From assembly GCF_018882055.1 (NCBI RefSeq), contig NZ_JACVPF010000002.1, forward strand, positions 558,001 to 622,000: a stretch of DNA of 64,000 bases, written 5' to 3'. Shown here piece by piece: positions 9,816-19,898 of this stretch; the stretch's first letter is position 1; each line of letters opens with the position of its first letter. The notes under the pieces were generated by a model, which was given only the letters and a program-made list of their open reading frames with translations, was not told the DNA's origin and made no database searches. The translations under genes and the position numbers were made by a program. The DNA is from Polynucleobacter sp. es-MAR-4 (GTDB lineage Bacteria; Pseudomonadota; Gammaproteobacteria; Burkholderiales; Burkholderiaceae).

Positions 9816-10568
9816 TTATTCATAGGGATTTTCGTAAACCGGCATGAGGGGCTCTTCATCATTACGACCCTCATTAATTTGATATGCCCGTCTTTGAATA
9901 TAAGCATCGCGCATAAAGCTGTACTTATCAATTGCAGCGCCATCCAACAAATCACCAGCTTCGTAATACGTGTTGCGAGCATTTACTACGCGCAAACCGG
10001 TAATGCTATTTCTTAAGCCAATATCTTTCACGTAAGTGAAAAGGTAGTCAGACTCTAAATCGGCCACAGTACCAAAGGTATCGCGCACATTGCTTGGCCC
10101 AAAGAAGGGCAAAACAACATATGGGCCAGAAGGCACACCCCAAACACCCAAAGTTTGACCCCAATCCTCTTTATGCTTTTCCAAGCCACCAGGTGTTGCC
10201 AGATCTAACAGTCCGCCCAAACCCATGGTTGTATTGACCACTACCCGCATGAAATCATTGAATGCATAACCCGGCTTACCTTGTAGCAAGTTAAAGAGCG
10301 CAGTGTAGATATCGTTGTAATTACTAAAGAAGTTGTAAATTCCATCGCGCACAAACTCGGGCAATACAAAGCGATAGCCAGCAACTACTGGCTTTAAAAC
10401 ATAAGCATCTAAGCCTTCATTAAACTCAAATACTGAGCGATTAAATGGCTCCCACGGATCTTGAGGTGATCGCTCTGCGCCAGCAGGAATCGATGCGCAA
10501 CCAACTGTGGCAGCAATCAGACCAAGCAAAATTGCTGTCCTGATCTTTCGCAAAACAAACAACGTCAT
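9816..10568 (-). CDS. mlaA: Outer-membrane lipoprotein MlaA (VacJ)
   Basis: MlaA sits in the outer membrane and removes mislocalised phospholipids from the outer leaflet, handing them to MlaC. The 250-residue precursor has a lipoprotein signal with lipobox TVGC, lipidated cysteine C24. The VacJ core is clear: DPWEPFNRSVFEFNEGLDAY, FFSNYNDIYTALFNLLQG, NTTMGLGGLLD and the GPYVVLPFFGPSNVRDTFG stretch. It overlaps mlaD by 4 bases. Placing mlaA inside the mla operon differs from E. coli, where it is unlinked, but is usual in Burkholderiales. Confidence 0.96.
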   Translation of the reverse strand: MTLFVLRKIRTAILLGLIAATVGCASIPAGAERSPQDPWEPFNRSVFEFNEGLDAYVLKPVVAGYRFVLPEFVRDGIYNFFSNYNDIYTALFNLLQGKPGYAFNDFMRVVVNTTMGLGGLLDLATPGGLEKHKEDWGQTLGVWGVPSGPYVVLPFFGPSNVRDTFGTVADLESDYLFTYVKDIGLRNSITGLRVVNARNTYYEAGDLLDGAAIDKYSFMRDAYIQRRAYQINEGRNDEEPLMPVYENPYE

Positions 10569-11047
10569 TTCGCTGCGCCCTTTTCTTGGCCGCTGTCTGC
10601 TGCTTTGTTGTAAAGAAATTGACTGATCAGATTTTCCAAAACAATCGCTGACTGTGTTTGAGAAATCTTCTCGCCGTTAGTTAGCATATCGTCTGATCCG
10701 CCTGCTTCAAGGCCGATATACTGCTCACCCAGCAAACCCGATGTCAAAATCTTTGCTGCAGAATCTTTTGGAAACTTATAGGTATCCTCAATCGTCATGG
10801 TGACGGTTGCCTGATAAGTCTTGTCATCAAAAGAGATGTTGGCAATTCTGCCAACAACTACACCAGCACTTTTAACGGGTGCACGTGGCTTAAGTCCACC
10901 GATATTATCAAAACGCGCAGAAATTTTGTAAGTAGGTGCAAAAGAAACAGCATTCATATTGCCGACTTTTAATGCAAGAAACAAGGCAGCCAATAATCCA
11001 ATGGCTACAAAGATTCCAACCCAAACATCAATTGCACTTTTTCTCAT
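10565..11047 (-). CDS. mlaD: MCE-domain protein MlaD
   Basis: MlaD forms the periplasmic hexameric MCE ring of the MlaFEDB complex and binds phospholipid. The 160 residues comprise an N-terminal signal anchor (DVWVGIFVAIGLLAALFLAL, about 7-26) followed by one MCE domain with YKISARFDNIGGLKPRAPVKSAGVVVGRI. The domain ends with ILTSGLLGEQYIGLEAG, the pore-lining region. It lies 21 bases after mlaE and overlaps mlaA. Confidence 0.96.
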   Translation of the reverse strand: MRKSAIDVWVGIFVAIGLLAALFLALKVGNMNAVSFAPTYKISARFDNIGGLKPRAPVKSAGVVVGRIANISFDDKTYQATVTMTIEDTYKFPKDSAAKILTSGLLGEQYIGLEAGGSDDMLTNGEKISQTQSAIVLENLISQFLYNKAADSGQEKGAAK

Positions 11048-11068
11048 AAGAGTCCCAGTTTATTCTTT

Positions 11069-11866
11069 CTAATTCGAGAACATCATCGCGGTAAGCAAGA
11101 AGTCCAATGCTAAAACCGATAAGGAGGAAATCACCACAGTTCTTGTGGTTGCTTGCGACACACCCTCTGGTGTCGGCTTAGCCTCATAACCTTGATACAA
11201 GGCAATAAAAGTCACTGCCACACCAAATACCAAACTTTTAATTAGGCCATTCCCAATGTCGGAAAAGAGATCTACTCCGCCCTGCATCTGAGACCAGAAG
11301 GCTCCAGAATCAACCCCAATTAAAGGAACGCCAACAAAGTAACCACCCATCACACCAACAGCAGTAAAAATCGTAGCCAAAATCGGCATCGCAATAATGC
11401 CAGCCCATAAGCGCGGTGCAATCACACGGCTTAATGGATCTACAGCCATCATTTCCATAGCACTCAATTGTTCACCGGCTTTCATCAGGCCAATTTCAGC
11501 AGTTAACGAGGTACCAGCACGGCCAGCAAACAACAAAGCCGTAATCACTGGACCTAATTCTCGGGTCAGTGAAAGCGCAACCAATAAACCCAAAGCCTGC
11601 TCTGAACCATAACGATTGAGGGTGTAATAACCCTGCAGACCCAAAACGAAGCCAACAAATAAACCAGATACTGCGATGATCACAAAAGAGTGATTACCCA
11701 CAAAAAGAATTTGATCAGAAACTAAACGGGGTCTCTTTAATAAAAATCCAGAGCGCCAGATTACGGCAGCAAACATGCGCGCTGCAAGCCCAAGACTCGT
11801 TAAATTGCGACGAATAAAAAATCCGAGGTCGCCGAAAAGATCCATGGTCTTATGAAGTATGCTCAT
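11069..11866 (-). CDS. mlaE: Mla phospholipid ABC transporter permease MlaE
   Basis: MlaE is the inner-membrane permease of the Mla lipid transporter. The 265 residues carry several membrane segments and the family signature around ELGPVITALLFAGRAGTSLTAEIGLMKAGEQLSAMEMM (about residues 105-142), including the coupling EIG motif. The start overlaps the 3' end of mlaF by 4 bases (ATGA), so translation is probably coupled. The length agrees with the family (about 260). Confidence 0.96.
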   Translation of the reverse strand: MSILHKTMDLFGDLGFFIRRNLTSLGLAARMFAAVIWRSGFLLKRPRLVSDQILFVGNHSFVIIAVSGLFVGFVLGLQGYYTLNRYGSEQALGLLVALSLTRELGPVITALLFAGRAGTSLTAEIGLMKAGEQLSAMEMMAVDPLSRVIAPRLWAGIIAMPILATIFTAVGVMGGYFVGVPLIGVDSGAFWSQMQGGVDLFSDIGNGLIKSLVFGVAVTFIALYQGYEAKPTPEGVSQATTRTVVISSLSVLALDFLLTAMMFSN

Positions 11867-12729
11867 TTCAAGCTCACTCCAAAATCCTCTGCAAGGCTTT
11901 GACCAGGGTAATGAAACGGTACGGGGCCATCAGGGGAGGCATCCAAAAATTGACGCACAAATGGATCACTTGAGCGACTTAATTCCTCTGGAGTGCCTTC
12001 TGCACCAATGCGGCCATTAGCAATGAAATAAACGTAATCGGCAATTTCAAAAGTTTCTTCGACATCGTGAGTAACCAATAAGCTGGTTGCACCCAAGGCT
12101 TGGTTTAGATCGCGAATCAAGCGTGCAGTAATTCCTAAAGAAATAGGGTCTAAGCCTGCAAAGGGCTCGTCATACATGATCAAAGGTGGATCAAGCGCAA
12201 TCGCTCTTGCCAATGCAACACGACGCGCCATGCCACCAGAAATTTGTGCTGGCATCAAATCACGTGCGCCACGCAAGCCAACAGCATTAAGTTTCATGAG
12301 CACTAATGAGCGCAGTAACTCTTCACTTAAGTTGGTATGTTCACGCAAAGGAAAAGCGACGTTTTCAAAAACACTGAGATCAGTAAAGAGTGCGCCAAAC
12401 TGAAAAAGCATTCCCATACGACGACGGGCGGCCATTAACTCGGCGCCATTCATTTTGCCAATATCTTGGCCTTCAAACAAAACCTGTCCAGACTGTGCAG
12501 CGAATTGACCGCCAATGAGTCTCAGAATAGTAGTCTTGCCACAACCGGAACCACCCATGACGGCAACCACCTGCCCACGACGGAACTCCATATTGAGTCC
12601 CGAAAGAATTTGCCGCTCCCCGGGAGCATAGGAAAAGTTGACATCCTTAATTGCAACGACAACTTCGCCATGGCCACCACTAGAGGTTTGCTGCTTCTTT
12701 TCCATCAAGTTGGAGTGGCTACTGTTCAT
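11863..12729 (-). CDS. mlaF: Mla phospholipid ABC transporter ATPase MlaF
   Basis: MlaF powers the MlaFEDB lipid transporter. Over 288 residues it has Walker A GGSGCGKT (59-66), the signature ISGGM (163-167), Walker B LIMYDEP (183-189) and the H-loop VTHDVEETFEIADY. A hydrophilic N-terminal extension of about 22 residues precedes the ABC domain. An AGGA lies just before the chosen ATG, and an internal ATG at codon 9 is an alternative. Only 10 bases separate it from gltD, so the mla genes may be read from the gltBD transcript. Confidence 0.94.
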   Translation of the reverse strand: MNSSHSNLMEKKQQTSSGGHGEVVVAIKDVNFSYAPGERQILSGLNMEFRRGQVVAVMGGSGCGKTTILRLIGGQFAAQSGQVLFEGQDIGKMNGAELMAARRRMGMLFQFGALFTDLSVFENVAFPLREHTNLSEELLRSLVLMKLNAVGLRGARDLMPAQISGGMARRVALARAIALDPPLIMYDEPFAGLDPISLGITARLIRDLNQALGATSLLVTHDVEETFEIADYVYFIANGRIGAEGTPEELSRSSDPFVRQFLDASPDGPVPFHYPGQSLAEDFGVSLK

Positions 12730-12739
12730 ATCCTCGATA

Positions 12740-14203
12740 TTATCGCGGCAGAACAGAAGACCCCATTAAATACTCATCCACTGCACGGGCAGCCTGACGG
12801 CCTTCACGGATCGCCCAAACCACCAAAGATTGTCCGCGACGCATATCGCCAGCAGCAAATACCTTAGGAATATTAGTTTGATAGGCATTTTGGCCATCGA
12901 CAGTGGCTTTTGCGTTACCGCGAGCATCTTTTTCAACACCAAAAGCATTGAGAACCTGAGCTGCAGGAGACACAAAGCCCATCGCCAAGAACACGAGATC
13001 CGCCTTAATCTCAAATTCAGAATTTGGCATTTCTGTCATTTTGCCGTCTTTCCATTCCAGGCGCACGCAAATCAACTTTTCAAGTTTGCCGTCTTTGCCT
13101 TCAAAACGCTTAGTTGCAACAGACCAATCGCGCTCACAACCTTCTTCATGCGAAGAGGATGTTCGCAACTTAGTTGGCCAATAAGGCCATACCAAAGGCT
13201 TGTTTTCTACTTCTGGTGGCTGTGGAAGCAATTCAAATTGCGTGATCTTGGCAGCGCCATGACGATTGGATGTTCCCACGCAATCAGATCCAGTGTCACC
13301 ACCACCAATGACTACTACATGCTTACCGGCTGCAGAAATTTCATTTTTGAAATCGCCTGCGTTTTCTTTGTTCTGTGGAATCAAGAATTCTAGAGCGTAG
13401 TGAACGCCCTTCAATTCGCGACCAGGTACTGGCAAGTCACGTGGCTGCTCAGATCCACCGCTAATAACAACAGCGTCAAAATCTTTCATCAACTGATCAG
13501 GTGAAACAGTTTTAGTTGAGTAATTTTTTACTTCAGCACCAATCGCTTCTTTACCAACAAATACGCCAGTCTCAAACTTCACGCCTTCTGCTTGCATCTG
13601 TTCGACACGACGGTCGATCAACCATTTTTCCATTTTGAAATCAGGAATGCCATAGCGTAACAATCCGCCAACACGATCATTCTTTTCAAATACGGTAACG
13701 TCATGACCAACACGCGCCAATTGCTGCGCAGTCGCCATACCAGCAGGGCCACCACCAACAACGGCTACTTTTTTACCTGTTTTAGCTTTAGATGGCTGCG
13801 GCTTCACCCAACCATTTTCCCAACCCTTATCAATAATGGCGTGCTCGATAGACTTAATGCCAACCGCATCACTATTAATTCCTAAGGTACAGGCAGCCTC
13901 ACAAGGCGCAGGACAAATACGGCCAGTGAATTCGGGGAAGTTATTAGTAGATTGCAAAACATCCAGTGCATTCTTCCAGTCATCATGAAATACCAAATCA
14001 TTGAAGTCAGGAATGATGTTGTTTACAGGGCAACCATTATTGCAAAATGGAATACCACAATCCATGCAACGTGCACCCTGTACTTTTGCTTCTTCATCCG
14101 TCAATGCAGCAACAAACTCTTTGTAGTGATGTAGGCGCTTAACGGGAGCTTCGTAGGTTTCATCTACGCGCTCAAACTCCATAAATCCAGTGACCTTACC
14201 CAT
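12740..14203 (-). CDS. gltD: Glutamate synthase (NADPH) small subunit GltD
   Basis: GltD is the beta subunit of NADPH-GOGAT: it oxidises NADPH and passes electrons to GltB, which makes glutamate from 2-oxoglutarate and glutamine. The 487 residues start with a cysteine-rich iron-sulfur domain ([14 protein letters not shown] and CPAPCEAAC, about residues 46-110). An FAD-binding GGGPAGMA follows, then the NADPH-binding [13 protein letters not shown] and the C-terminal [18 protein letters not shown]. All cluster cysteines are present. It follows gltB after a 38-base spacer. Confidence 0.97.
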   Translation of the reverse strand: MGKVTGFMEFERVDETYEAPVKRLHHYKEFVAALTDEEAKVQGARCMDCGIPFCNNGCPVNNIIPDFNDLVFHDDWKNALDVLQSTNNFPEFTGRICPAPCEAACTLGINSDAVGIKSIEHAIIDKGWENGWVKPQPSKAKTGKKVAVVGGGPAGMATAQQLARVGHDVTVFEKNDRVGGLLRYGIPDFKMEKWLIDRRVEQMQAEGVKFETGVFVGKEAIGAEVKNYSTKTVSPDQLMKDFDAVVISGGSEQPRDLPVPGRELKGVHYALEFLIPQNKENAGDFKNEISAAGKHVVVIGGGDTGSDCVGTSNRHGAAKITQFELLPQPPEVENKPLVWPYWPTKLRTSSSHEEGCERDWSVATKRFEGKDGKLEKLICVRLEWKDGKMTEMPNSEFEIKADLVFLAMGFVSPAAQVLNAFGVEKDARGNAKATVDGQNAYQTNIPKVFAAGDMRRGQSLVVWAIREGRQAARAVDEYLMGSSVLPR

Positions 14204-14241
14204 ATCGAATCCTTAGTATCTTTTCTTAATGTCTATATTGA

Positions 14242-17200
14242 TTAAGCTGCAACAGTTTTGTTTTGCGCTTTTTCCCACAACTCACCTAGAGCACGTTTGT
14301 ACTCAGTAGGCAGCACTTTCACAAAACGACCGCGGGCATTTTCCCAGTCAGCCAAGAGCGCTTTTGCACGCTCTGAACCGGTGTGGCGGAAATGACGCTC
14401 GATCAAGCCTTTCAGAATTTGCTCATCGGTCATGCGCTCGCCACCGTCCTTCACGTCAACAGGGGCATGCCACTGTGATTGAGGCATCTTGGCAATCTGT
14501 TCAGCTGAAGGCAATACTTTTTCCAAAGTCGCCATGCTGGTATTGCAACGCTTCTCAAAGAGACCATCTTCGTCATAGACATAGGCAATGCCGCCGCTCA
14601 TACCTGCTGCAAAGTTACGGCCAGTTGCACCCAACACAACTACAGTGCCGCCAGTCATATATTCGCAACCATGATCGCCGGTACCTTCAACTACCGTTGT
14701 TGCGCCAGAGTTACGAACTGCAAAACGCTCGCCAGCAACGCCGTTGAAGAATGCTTCACCGCCGATTGCACCATAAAGAACAGTGTTACCAACAATAATA
14801 TTTTTCGCTGTATCGCCGCGGAACTCATGCGGAGCACGCACAATTACACGTCCGCCAGACAAGCCCTTACCGACGTAGTCATTGCCATCGCCCACTAAAT
14901 CTAAGGTGATGCCACGCGCCAAGAAGGCGGCGAAACTTTGACCAGCAGTACCGTTCAATTGAATATGAATGGTGTCATCAGGCAAGCCAGCATGGCCATA
15001 GCGTTGAGCAATTTCTCCGGAGAGCATTGCGCCAACAGTACGGTTGACGTTCTTCACGGGAACAATGAAAGAGACTTTCTCGCCACGCTGTAATGCAGGC
15101 TCACTCTTCTCAATCAGAATATTATCTAGGGCGCTATCTAAACCATGATCTTGGGTCAGGATCTGATAACGAGGCGCATCTTTAGCCACATTAGGCTCAG
15201 CAAAAATCTTGCTGAAATCTAAACCATGCACTTTCCAGTTCTCAATACCTTTGCGTGTATCCAAGAAATCAACGCGACCGATCAAATCATCAAACTTACG
15301 AATACCAAGTTGTGCCATGATCTCGCGTACCTCTTCGGCAATAAAGAAGAAGAAGTTCACAACATGCTCTGGCTTACCGGAGAACTTTTTACGCAACTCT
15401 GGATCTTGTGTAGCAACGCCAACTGGGCAAGTATTCAAATGACACTTACGCATCATGATGCAACCCTCAACAACTAATGGTGCTGTTGCAAAACCAAACT
15501 CATCTGCACCCAACAACGCACCGATCACAACATCGCGACCTGTTTTCATTTGACCGTCGGCTTGCACACGAATACGGCTACGCAAACCGTTGAGCACTAA
15601 CGTTTGTTGAGTTTCAGCCAAGCCCAATTCCCATGGGGAACCAGCGTGCTTAATAGAAGATAGTGGTGATGCGCCTGTACCGCCGTCATGCCCAGCGATC
15701 ACAACGTGATCTGCTTTCGCTTTAGCAACACCGGCAGCAATCGTGCCAACACCGACTTCAGAAACCAACTTCACAGATACATCAGCTGCTGGGTTCACGT
15801 TCTTCAAGTCGTGAATCAACTGGGCGATATCCTCAATAGAGTAAATATCGTGGTGCGGAGGAGGAGAAATCAAACCAACGCCTGGCACGGAGAAACGCAG
15901 CTTACCGATGTAATCGGAAACTTTGCCCCCCGGCAATTGACCACCTTCGCCTGGCTTAGCGCCTTGAGCCATCTTGATCTGAATCTGATCAGCAGAGCGC
16001 AAGTATTCAGTAGTAACACCGAAACGGCCTGAGGCAACCTGCTTAATTCTGGAGCGCAAAGAATCACCATCAAGCAAAGGAATATTTGCTTCAACTACAT
16101 CATCACCCAAAATGCTGGCTAGGGTTTCGCCCTTCTTAATAGGAATGCCTTTGAGTTCATTGACATAACGATTTGGATCTTCACCACCCTCGCCAGTATT
16201 GGACTTACCGCCAATACGGTTCATTGCAATTGCCAAAGTAGCATGTGCTTCAGTAGAGATGGAGCCTAAAGACATCGCGCCCGTTGCAAAACGTTTGACG
16301 ATTTCTTTTGCTGATTCGACTTCATCCAAAGGAATTGCTTTAGCTGGATCAATCTTGAACTCAAACAAGCCGCGCAATGTCATCTGACGCTTAGTTTGAT
16401 CATTGATGATGTTGGCGTACTCTTTATAGGTCTGATAACCCTTATCGATACCAATACGAGTGGAGTGCTGTAATTTAGCAATCGTATCCGGAGTCCACAT
16501 ATGGTTCTCACCACGAATACGGAATGCATACTCACCACCTGCATCGAGCATATTGGTCAAGACTGGATCATTACCAAATGCGGACTGATGCATGCGTAAT
16601 GCCTCTTCAGCCACTTCAAATACGCCAATACCACCCACGTTAGATGGAGTGCCTTTGAAGTAATGGTCAATAACGTCTTTATTTAAACCAATCGCTTCAA
16701 AAATCTGTGAACCGGTGTAAGACATGTAAGTAGAGATACCCATTTTGGACATCACTTTTTGCAAGCCCTTACCAACCGCTTTGACAAAATTCTTTACAGC
16801 TTTTTCTGCTGATAGATCACCCGATAGACCTTTAGCCATTTCAGCTAAAGTTTCCATTGCTAAGTACGGATGAACTGCTTCTGCACCATAGCCAGCTAGG
16901 AGAGCAAAGTGATGCGTCTCTCTCGCGCTACCTGTTTCTACAACGAGACCAACGCTAGTACGCAAACCTTTTTCCACCAAGTGCTGGTGAATCGCTGAAG
17001 TTGCCAGCAATGCGGGAATTGCCACATGCTGCTCATCAACCTGACGATCACTTACGATCAGGATGTTGTAACCAGAGCGAACCGCATCAGCCGCTTCGGC
17101 ACACAACGATGCTAAGCGAGCTTCAATACCTGCTTTGCCCCAAGAAGCTGGGTAGCAAATATCCAACTCATATGAGCGGAACTTACCATTTGTGTAATGA

Positions 17201-18987
17201 CCAATGTGACGAATTTTGGTCATGTCGTCAAAATCTAAAATCGGCTGACTTACTTCCAAGCGCATTGGTGGGTTGATATTGTTGGTATCCAACAAATTCG
17301 GCTTAGGTCCAATGAAGGACACCAAAGACATCACCATGTTTTCACGGATGGAGTCAATCGGAGGGTTGGTCACCTGCGCAAACAATTGCTTGAAGTAGTT
17401 ATAGAGCGGCTTGTTCTTGTTAGAGAGCACCGCTAATGGGCTATCGTTACCCATTGATCCAATGGCCTCTTCGCCATTCATGGCCATTGGTGCCATGAGG
17501 TACTTAATATCTTCTTGGGTATAACCAAAAGCTTGCTGACGATCTAATAATTTTGCTGCTGGGCGAATGGTTGTTTTTTCATCAACCAAATCATCTTTGC
17601 TTGCATCAACCTCATCAAGCTTGACGCGTACTGCATCGATCCAGCTCTTATATGGCTTCGCTTTAGAGACAGCATCTTTTAATTCGATGTCATCAATAAT
17701 GCGGCCCTGCTCCATATCAATCATGAACATCTTGCCTGGTTGCAAGCGCCACTTTTGAACAATCTTGCTTTCTGGAATTGGCAATACGCCAGCTTCTGAG
17801 CCCATGATGACCAGGTCATCATCAGTCACGTAGTAGCGCGCTGGACGCAAACCATTGCGGTCCAAGGTGGCGCCAATCTGTCGGCCGTCTGTAAACGCCA
17901 TCGCAGCAGGGCCATCCCATGGCTCCATCATTGCTGCATGGTATTCATAGAATGCGCGGCGATTTTCATCCATCAATGAATGCTGTTCCCATGCTTCTGG
18001 GATCATCATCATCATGGCTTGTGCCAATGGATATCCTGACATTACCAATAACTCTAAACAGTTATCAAAACAGGCAGTGTCAGATTGGCCCGGATAAATC
18101 AGTGGCCATAATTTTTTGAGGTCATCACCCAACACCGGGGAACTGATCGCGCCTTCACGTGCATTCACCCAGTTCACGTTACCTTTAACGGTATTAATCT
18201 CTCCGTTGTGCGCAATCATGCGGTATGGGTGAGCTAACTCCCATGCAGGGAAAGTATTTGTTGAGAAGCGTTGATGCACCAATGCCAATGCAGAGACAGT
18301 GCGTGGATCTTGCAAATCTTTGTAGTACGCGCCCACTTGATTCGCCAACAGCAAGCCCTTGTAAACAATGGTGCGAGCAGACATGGATGCAACAAAATAT
18401 TCTTTGCCGTGCTTTAAATGTAAATCTTGGATTGCATGACTTGCAGTTTTGCGAATCACGTACAACTTACGCTCTAGCGCATCGGTTGTCATGATGTCAC
18501 GGCCACGTCCGATAAAAATTTGACGGATAAATGGCTCTGTCATTTGTACAGTTGGAGACATGGGTAACTTCACATCGATAGGCACATCTCTCCAACCCAA
18601 AACAACCTGGCCTTCTAAGCGAACGGTACGCTCCAACTCTTGTTCGCAAGCCAAACGGGAGGCATGCTCCTTAGGCAAGAAAATCATACCGACGCCGTAC
18701 TCACCGAATGGCGGCAACTCAATACCTTGCTTAGCCATTTCTTCGCGATACAAAGTATCTGGGACCTGAATCAAAATTCCAGCACCGTCACCCATCAATG
18801 GATCAGCACCAACTGCGCCCCGATGGTCTAAGTTCTCAAGAATTTTCAACCCTTGAGCAACAATCTCATGTGACTTCTTACCCTTAATGTGCGCGACGAA
18901 TCCTACGCCGCATGCGTCATGCTCATTTTGCGGATCGTATAGACCCTGCGCGATTGGACGAAGGTCTGTATTCATTTGTGTAGTCAT
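14242..18987 (-). CDS. gltB: Glutamate synthase (NADPH) large subunit GltB
   Basis: GltB is the alpha subunit of glutamate synthase, of normal size at 1,581 residues. The N-terminal glutaminase domain starts after a 25-residue propeptide: the nucleophile is C26 in [10 protein letters not shown], exposed after cleavage (family knowledge). The central FMN/synthase domain includes [16 protein letters not shown] and [15 protein letters not shown]. The 3Fe-4S cluster cysteines lie in [15 protein letters not shown]. The C-terminal glycine-rich beta-helix domain contains [16 protein letters not shown]. An ACGGAAA sits ahead of the ATG, and a promoter lies at 19033-19061. Confidence 0.98.
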   Translation of the reverse strand: MTTQMNTDLRPIAQGLYDPQNEHDACGVGFVAHIKGKKSHEIVAQGLKILENLDHRGAVGADPLMGDGAGILIQVPDTLYREEMAKQGIELPPFGEYGVGMIFLPKEHASRLACEQELERTVRLEGQVVLGWRDVPIDVKLPMSPTVQMTEPFIRQIFIGRGRDIMTTDALERKLYVIRKTASHAIQDLHLKHGKEYFVASMSARTIVYKGLLLANQVGAYYKDLQDPRTVSALALVHQRFSTNTFPAWELAHPYRMIAHNGEINTVKGNVNWVNAREGAISSPVLGDDLKKLWPLIYPGQSDTACFDNCLELLVMSGYPLAQAMMMMIPEAWEQHSLMDENRRAFYEYHAAMMEPWDGPAAMAFTDGRQIGATLDRNGLRPARYYVTDDDLVIMGSEAGVLPIPESKIVQKWRLQPGKMFMIDMEQGRIIDDIELKDAVSKAKPYKSWIDAVRVKLDEVDASKDDLVDEKTTIRPAAKLLDRQQAFGYTQEDIKYLMAPMAMNGEEAIGSMGNDSPLAVLSNKNKPLYNYFKQLFAQVTNPPIDSIRENMVMSLVSFIGPKPNLLDTNNINPPMRLEVSQPILDFDDMTKIRHIGHYTNGKFRSYELDICYPASWGKAGIEARLASLCAEAADAVRSGYNILIVSDRQVDEQHVAIPALLATSAIHQHLVEKGLRTSVGLVVETGSARETHHFALLAGYGAEAVHPYLAMETLAEMAKGLSGDLSAEKAVKNFVKAVGKGLQKVMSKMGISTYMSYTGSQIFEAIGLNKDVIDHYFKGTPSNVGGIGVFEVAEEALRMHQSAFGNDPVLTNMLDAGGEYAFRIRGENHMWTPDTIAKLQHSTRIGIDKGYQTYKEYANIINDQTKRQMTLRGLFEFKIDPAKAIPLDEVESAKEIVKRFATGAMSLGSISTEAHATLAIAMNRIGGKSNTGEGGEDPNRYVNELKGIPIKKGETLASILGDDVVEANIPLLDGDSLRSRIKQVASGRFGVTTEYLRSADQIQIKMAQGAKPGEGGQLPGGKVSDYIGKLRFSVPGVGLISPPPHHDIYSIEDIAQLIHDLKNVNPAADVSVKLVSEVGVGTIAAGVAKAKADHVVIAGHDGGTGASPLSSIKHAGSPWELGLAETQQTLVLNGLRSRIRVQADGQMKTGRDVVIGALLGADEFGFATAPLVVEGCIMMRKCHLNTCPVGVATQDPELRKKFSGKPEHVVNFFFFIAEEVREIMAQLGIRKFDDLIGRVDFLDTRKGIENWKVHGLDFSKIFAEPNVAKDAPRYQILTQDHGLDSALDNILIEKSEPALQRGEKVSFIVPVKNVNRTVGAMLSGEIAQRYGHAGLPDDTIHIQLNGTAGQSFAAFLARGITLDLVGDGNDYVGKGLSGGRVIVRAPHEFRGDTAKNIIVGNTVLYGAIGGEAFFNGVAGERFAVRNSGATTVVEGTGDHGCEYMTGGTVVVLGATGRNFAAGMSGGIAYVYDEDGLFEKRCNTSMATLEKVLPSAEQIAKMPQSQWHAPVDVKDGGERMTDEQILKGLIERHFRHTGSERAKALLADWENARGRFVKVLPTEYKRALGELWEKAQNKTVAA

Positions 18988-19032
18988 GGTATTTCCGTGT
19001 GCCCTTGAGGCCTGATTACTTTTGGAGGATCA

Positions 19033-19061
19033 AATATAGGTGAATACCCATGCTGATGCAA
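19033..19061 (-). promoter_or_regulatory. Predicted sigma-70 promoter of gltB
   Basis: On the minus strand, TTGCAT (19056-19061) and TATATT (19033-19038) are separated by exactly 17 bases, close to the sigma-70 consensus. Transcription would start near 19026, leaving a 5' leader of roughly 40 bases before the gltB ATG at 18987. The inverted repeat of the RAYT region ends 11 bases upstream of the -35 box. Confidence 0.7.
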
Positions 19062-19071
19062 TAGAAATAAA

Positions 19072-19136
19072 ATGACTCTGTCCCGTTTAAATTAGGTCAG
19101 CACTAAAATGAATTGGTATAAAAGGGACAGAGTCAT
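19072..19136. repeat. Inverted repeat with 13-bp perfect arms, REP-like, beside a RAYT gene
   Basis: ATGACTCTGTCCC (19072-19084) and its exact reverse complement (19124-19136) flank a 39-base AT-rich loop. The unit lies between the 3' end of the RAYT-type transposase gene and the gltB promoter. Such GACTCTGTCCC-type palindromes beside RAYT genes are typical substrates of REP-associated transposases (family knowledge; the pairing here is inferred). I found no second copy of the arm in this window. It has no T-tract and is unlikely to be a terminator. Confidence 0.75.
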
Positions 19137-19181
19137 ATTTTTAAGGCGCCTCGGTATAGCAGCATAACCTCAAAAAACTCT

Positions 19182-19886
19182 CTAACTTATTGAATTAATT
19201 GAAGTTAATTTCTTAGGGCGCCCACGATGGCGAATCAATGTCTGCTCGGGATTATCTTTAAATAGCTTTTTAGCGTAAATATCACTTACCCAGGGCTTTG
19301 ATCTCACTAATGCTTCGGTAATTTGACGATCCTCCCAGTGGGGCGCCCCCTCCCTCACAAAGGTCGCCCAGGTCATTTGACGTTCAAAAGGAGTATTACC
19401 CAGTTTCCAAAAGTGCTGGTGATCAACCAACCAGGGCTCGGCATTTCCACCAATATGGGATGCAAAACTGGTCCAAGTGGAATCTTGGGGGCTAGATTCA
19501 AATCCCGCCCTTACTGGATTGAGCTCTATATAGCGCTGACAGCGTAAAAAATAATCAGGGTCTATGAGTGAGGAACGATAACGTCCCTCCCAAATCGTTC
19601 CTGAACGGTGGTGTTGTTGATTGAAATACTGGGCATAACGCCTACCAAGAGATTGCATCGTCTTAGCAAGCGAATCTACGTTTTGGGGAGTCATCAAGAG
19701 ATGAACATGATTTGGCATTAAGGCATACGCGTGTACTGCACTGCCAAATTGCTTTGCTGCTTCTCGTAGCCAATCTAAATAGGTGCGGCGATCCGCATCA
19801 TTCAGAAAAAGAATTTCCCGATTATTGCCGCGAACCATGACATGCATTGCTTGGCCGGGAATAATGGTGCGAGCTTGCCTTGCCAT
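19182..19886 (-). CDS. REP-associated tyrosine transposase (RAYT, Y1/HUH family)
   Basis: The 234-residue protein belongs to the IS200/IS605-like Y1 transposases of the RAYT type. It starts with ARQARTIIPGQAMHVMVRGNNREILF and carries the HUH metal-binding motif in YALMPNHVHLLM. The segment LGRRYAQYFNQQHHRSGTIWEGRY contains the candidate catalytic tyrosine, and RCQRYIELNPVRAGF follows. The C-terminal RHRGRPKK looks like a DNA-contacting basic tail. RAYTs are usually single-copy, domesticated enzymes that mobilise short palindromic repeats rather than themselves. The frame is intact. It lies 12 bases from ponA with the same orientation. Confidence 0.9.
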   Translation of the reverse strand: MARQARTIIPGQAMHVMVRGNNREILFLNDADRRTYLDWLREAAKQFGSAVHAYALMPNHVHLLMTPQNVDSLAKTMQSLGRRYAQYFNQQHHRSGTIWEGRYRSSLIDPDYFLRCQRYIELNPVRAGFESSPQDSTWTSFASHIGGNAEPWLVDHQHFWKLGNTPFERQMTWATFVREGAPHWEDRQITEALVRSKPWVSDIYAKKLFKDNPEQTLIRHRGRPKKLTSINSIS

Positions 19887-19898
19887 TGCTAAAACGAA

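Noticed and set aside
14364-18831. Many plus-strand open frames of 60-130 codons opposite gltB
   Set aside because: They are shadows of a long conserved gene, with no conserved domains or ribosome-binding sites.
19072-19136. Palindrome read as the terminator of the RAYT gene
   Set aside because: The loop is 39 bases and no T-tract follows; the arm sequence fits a REP-type element better.
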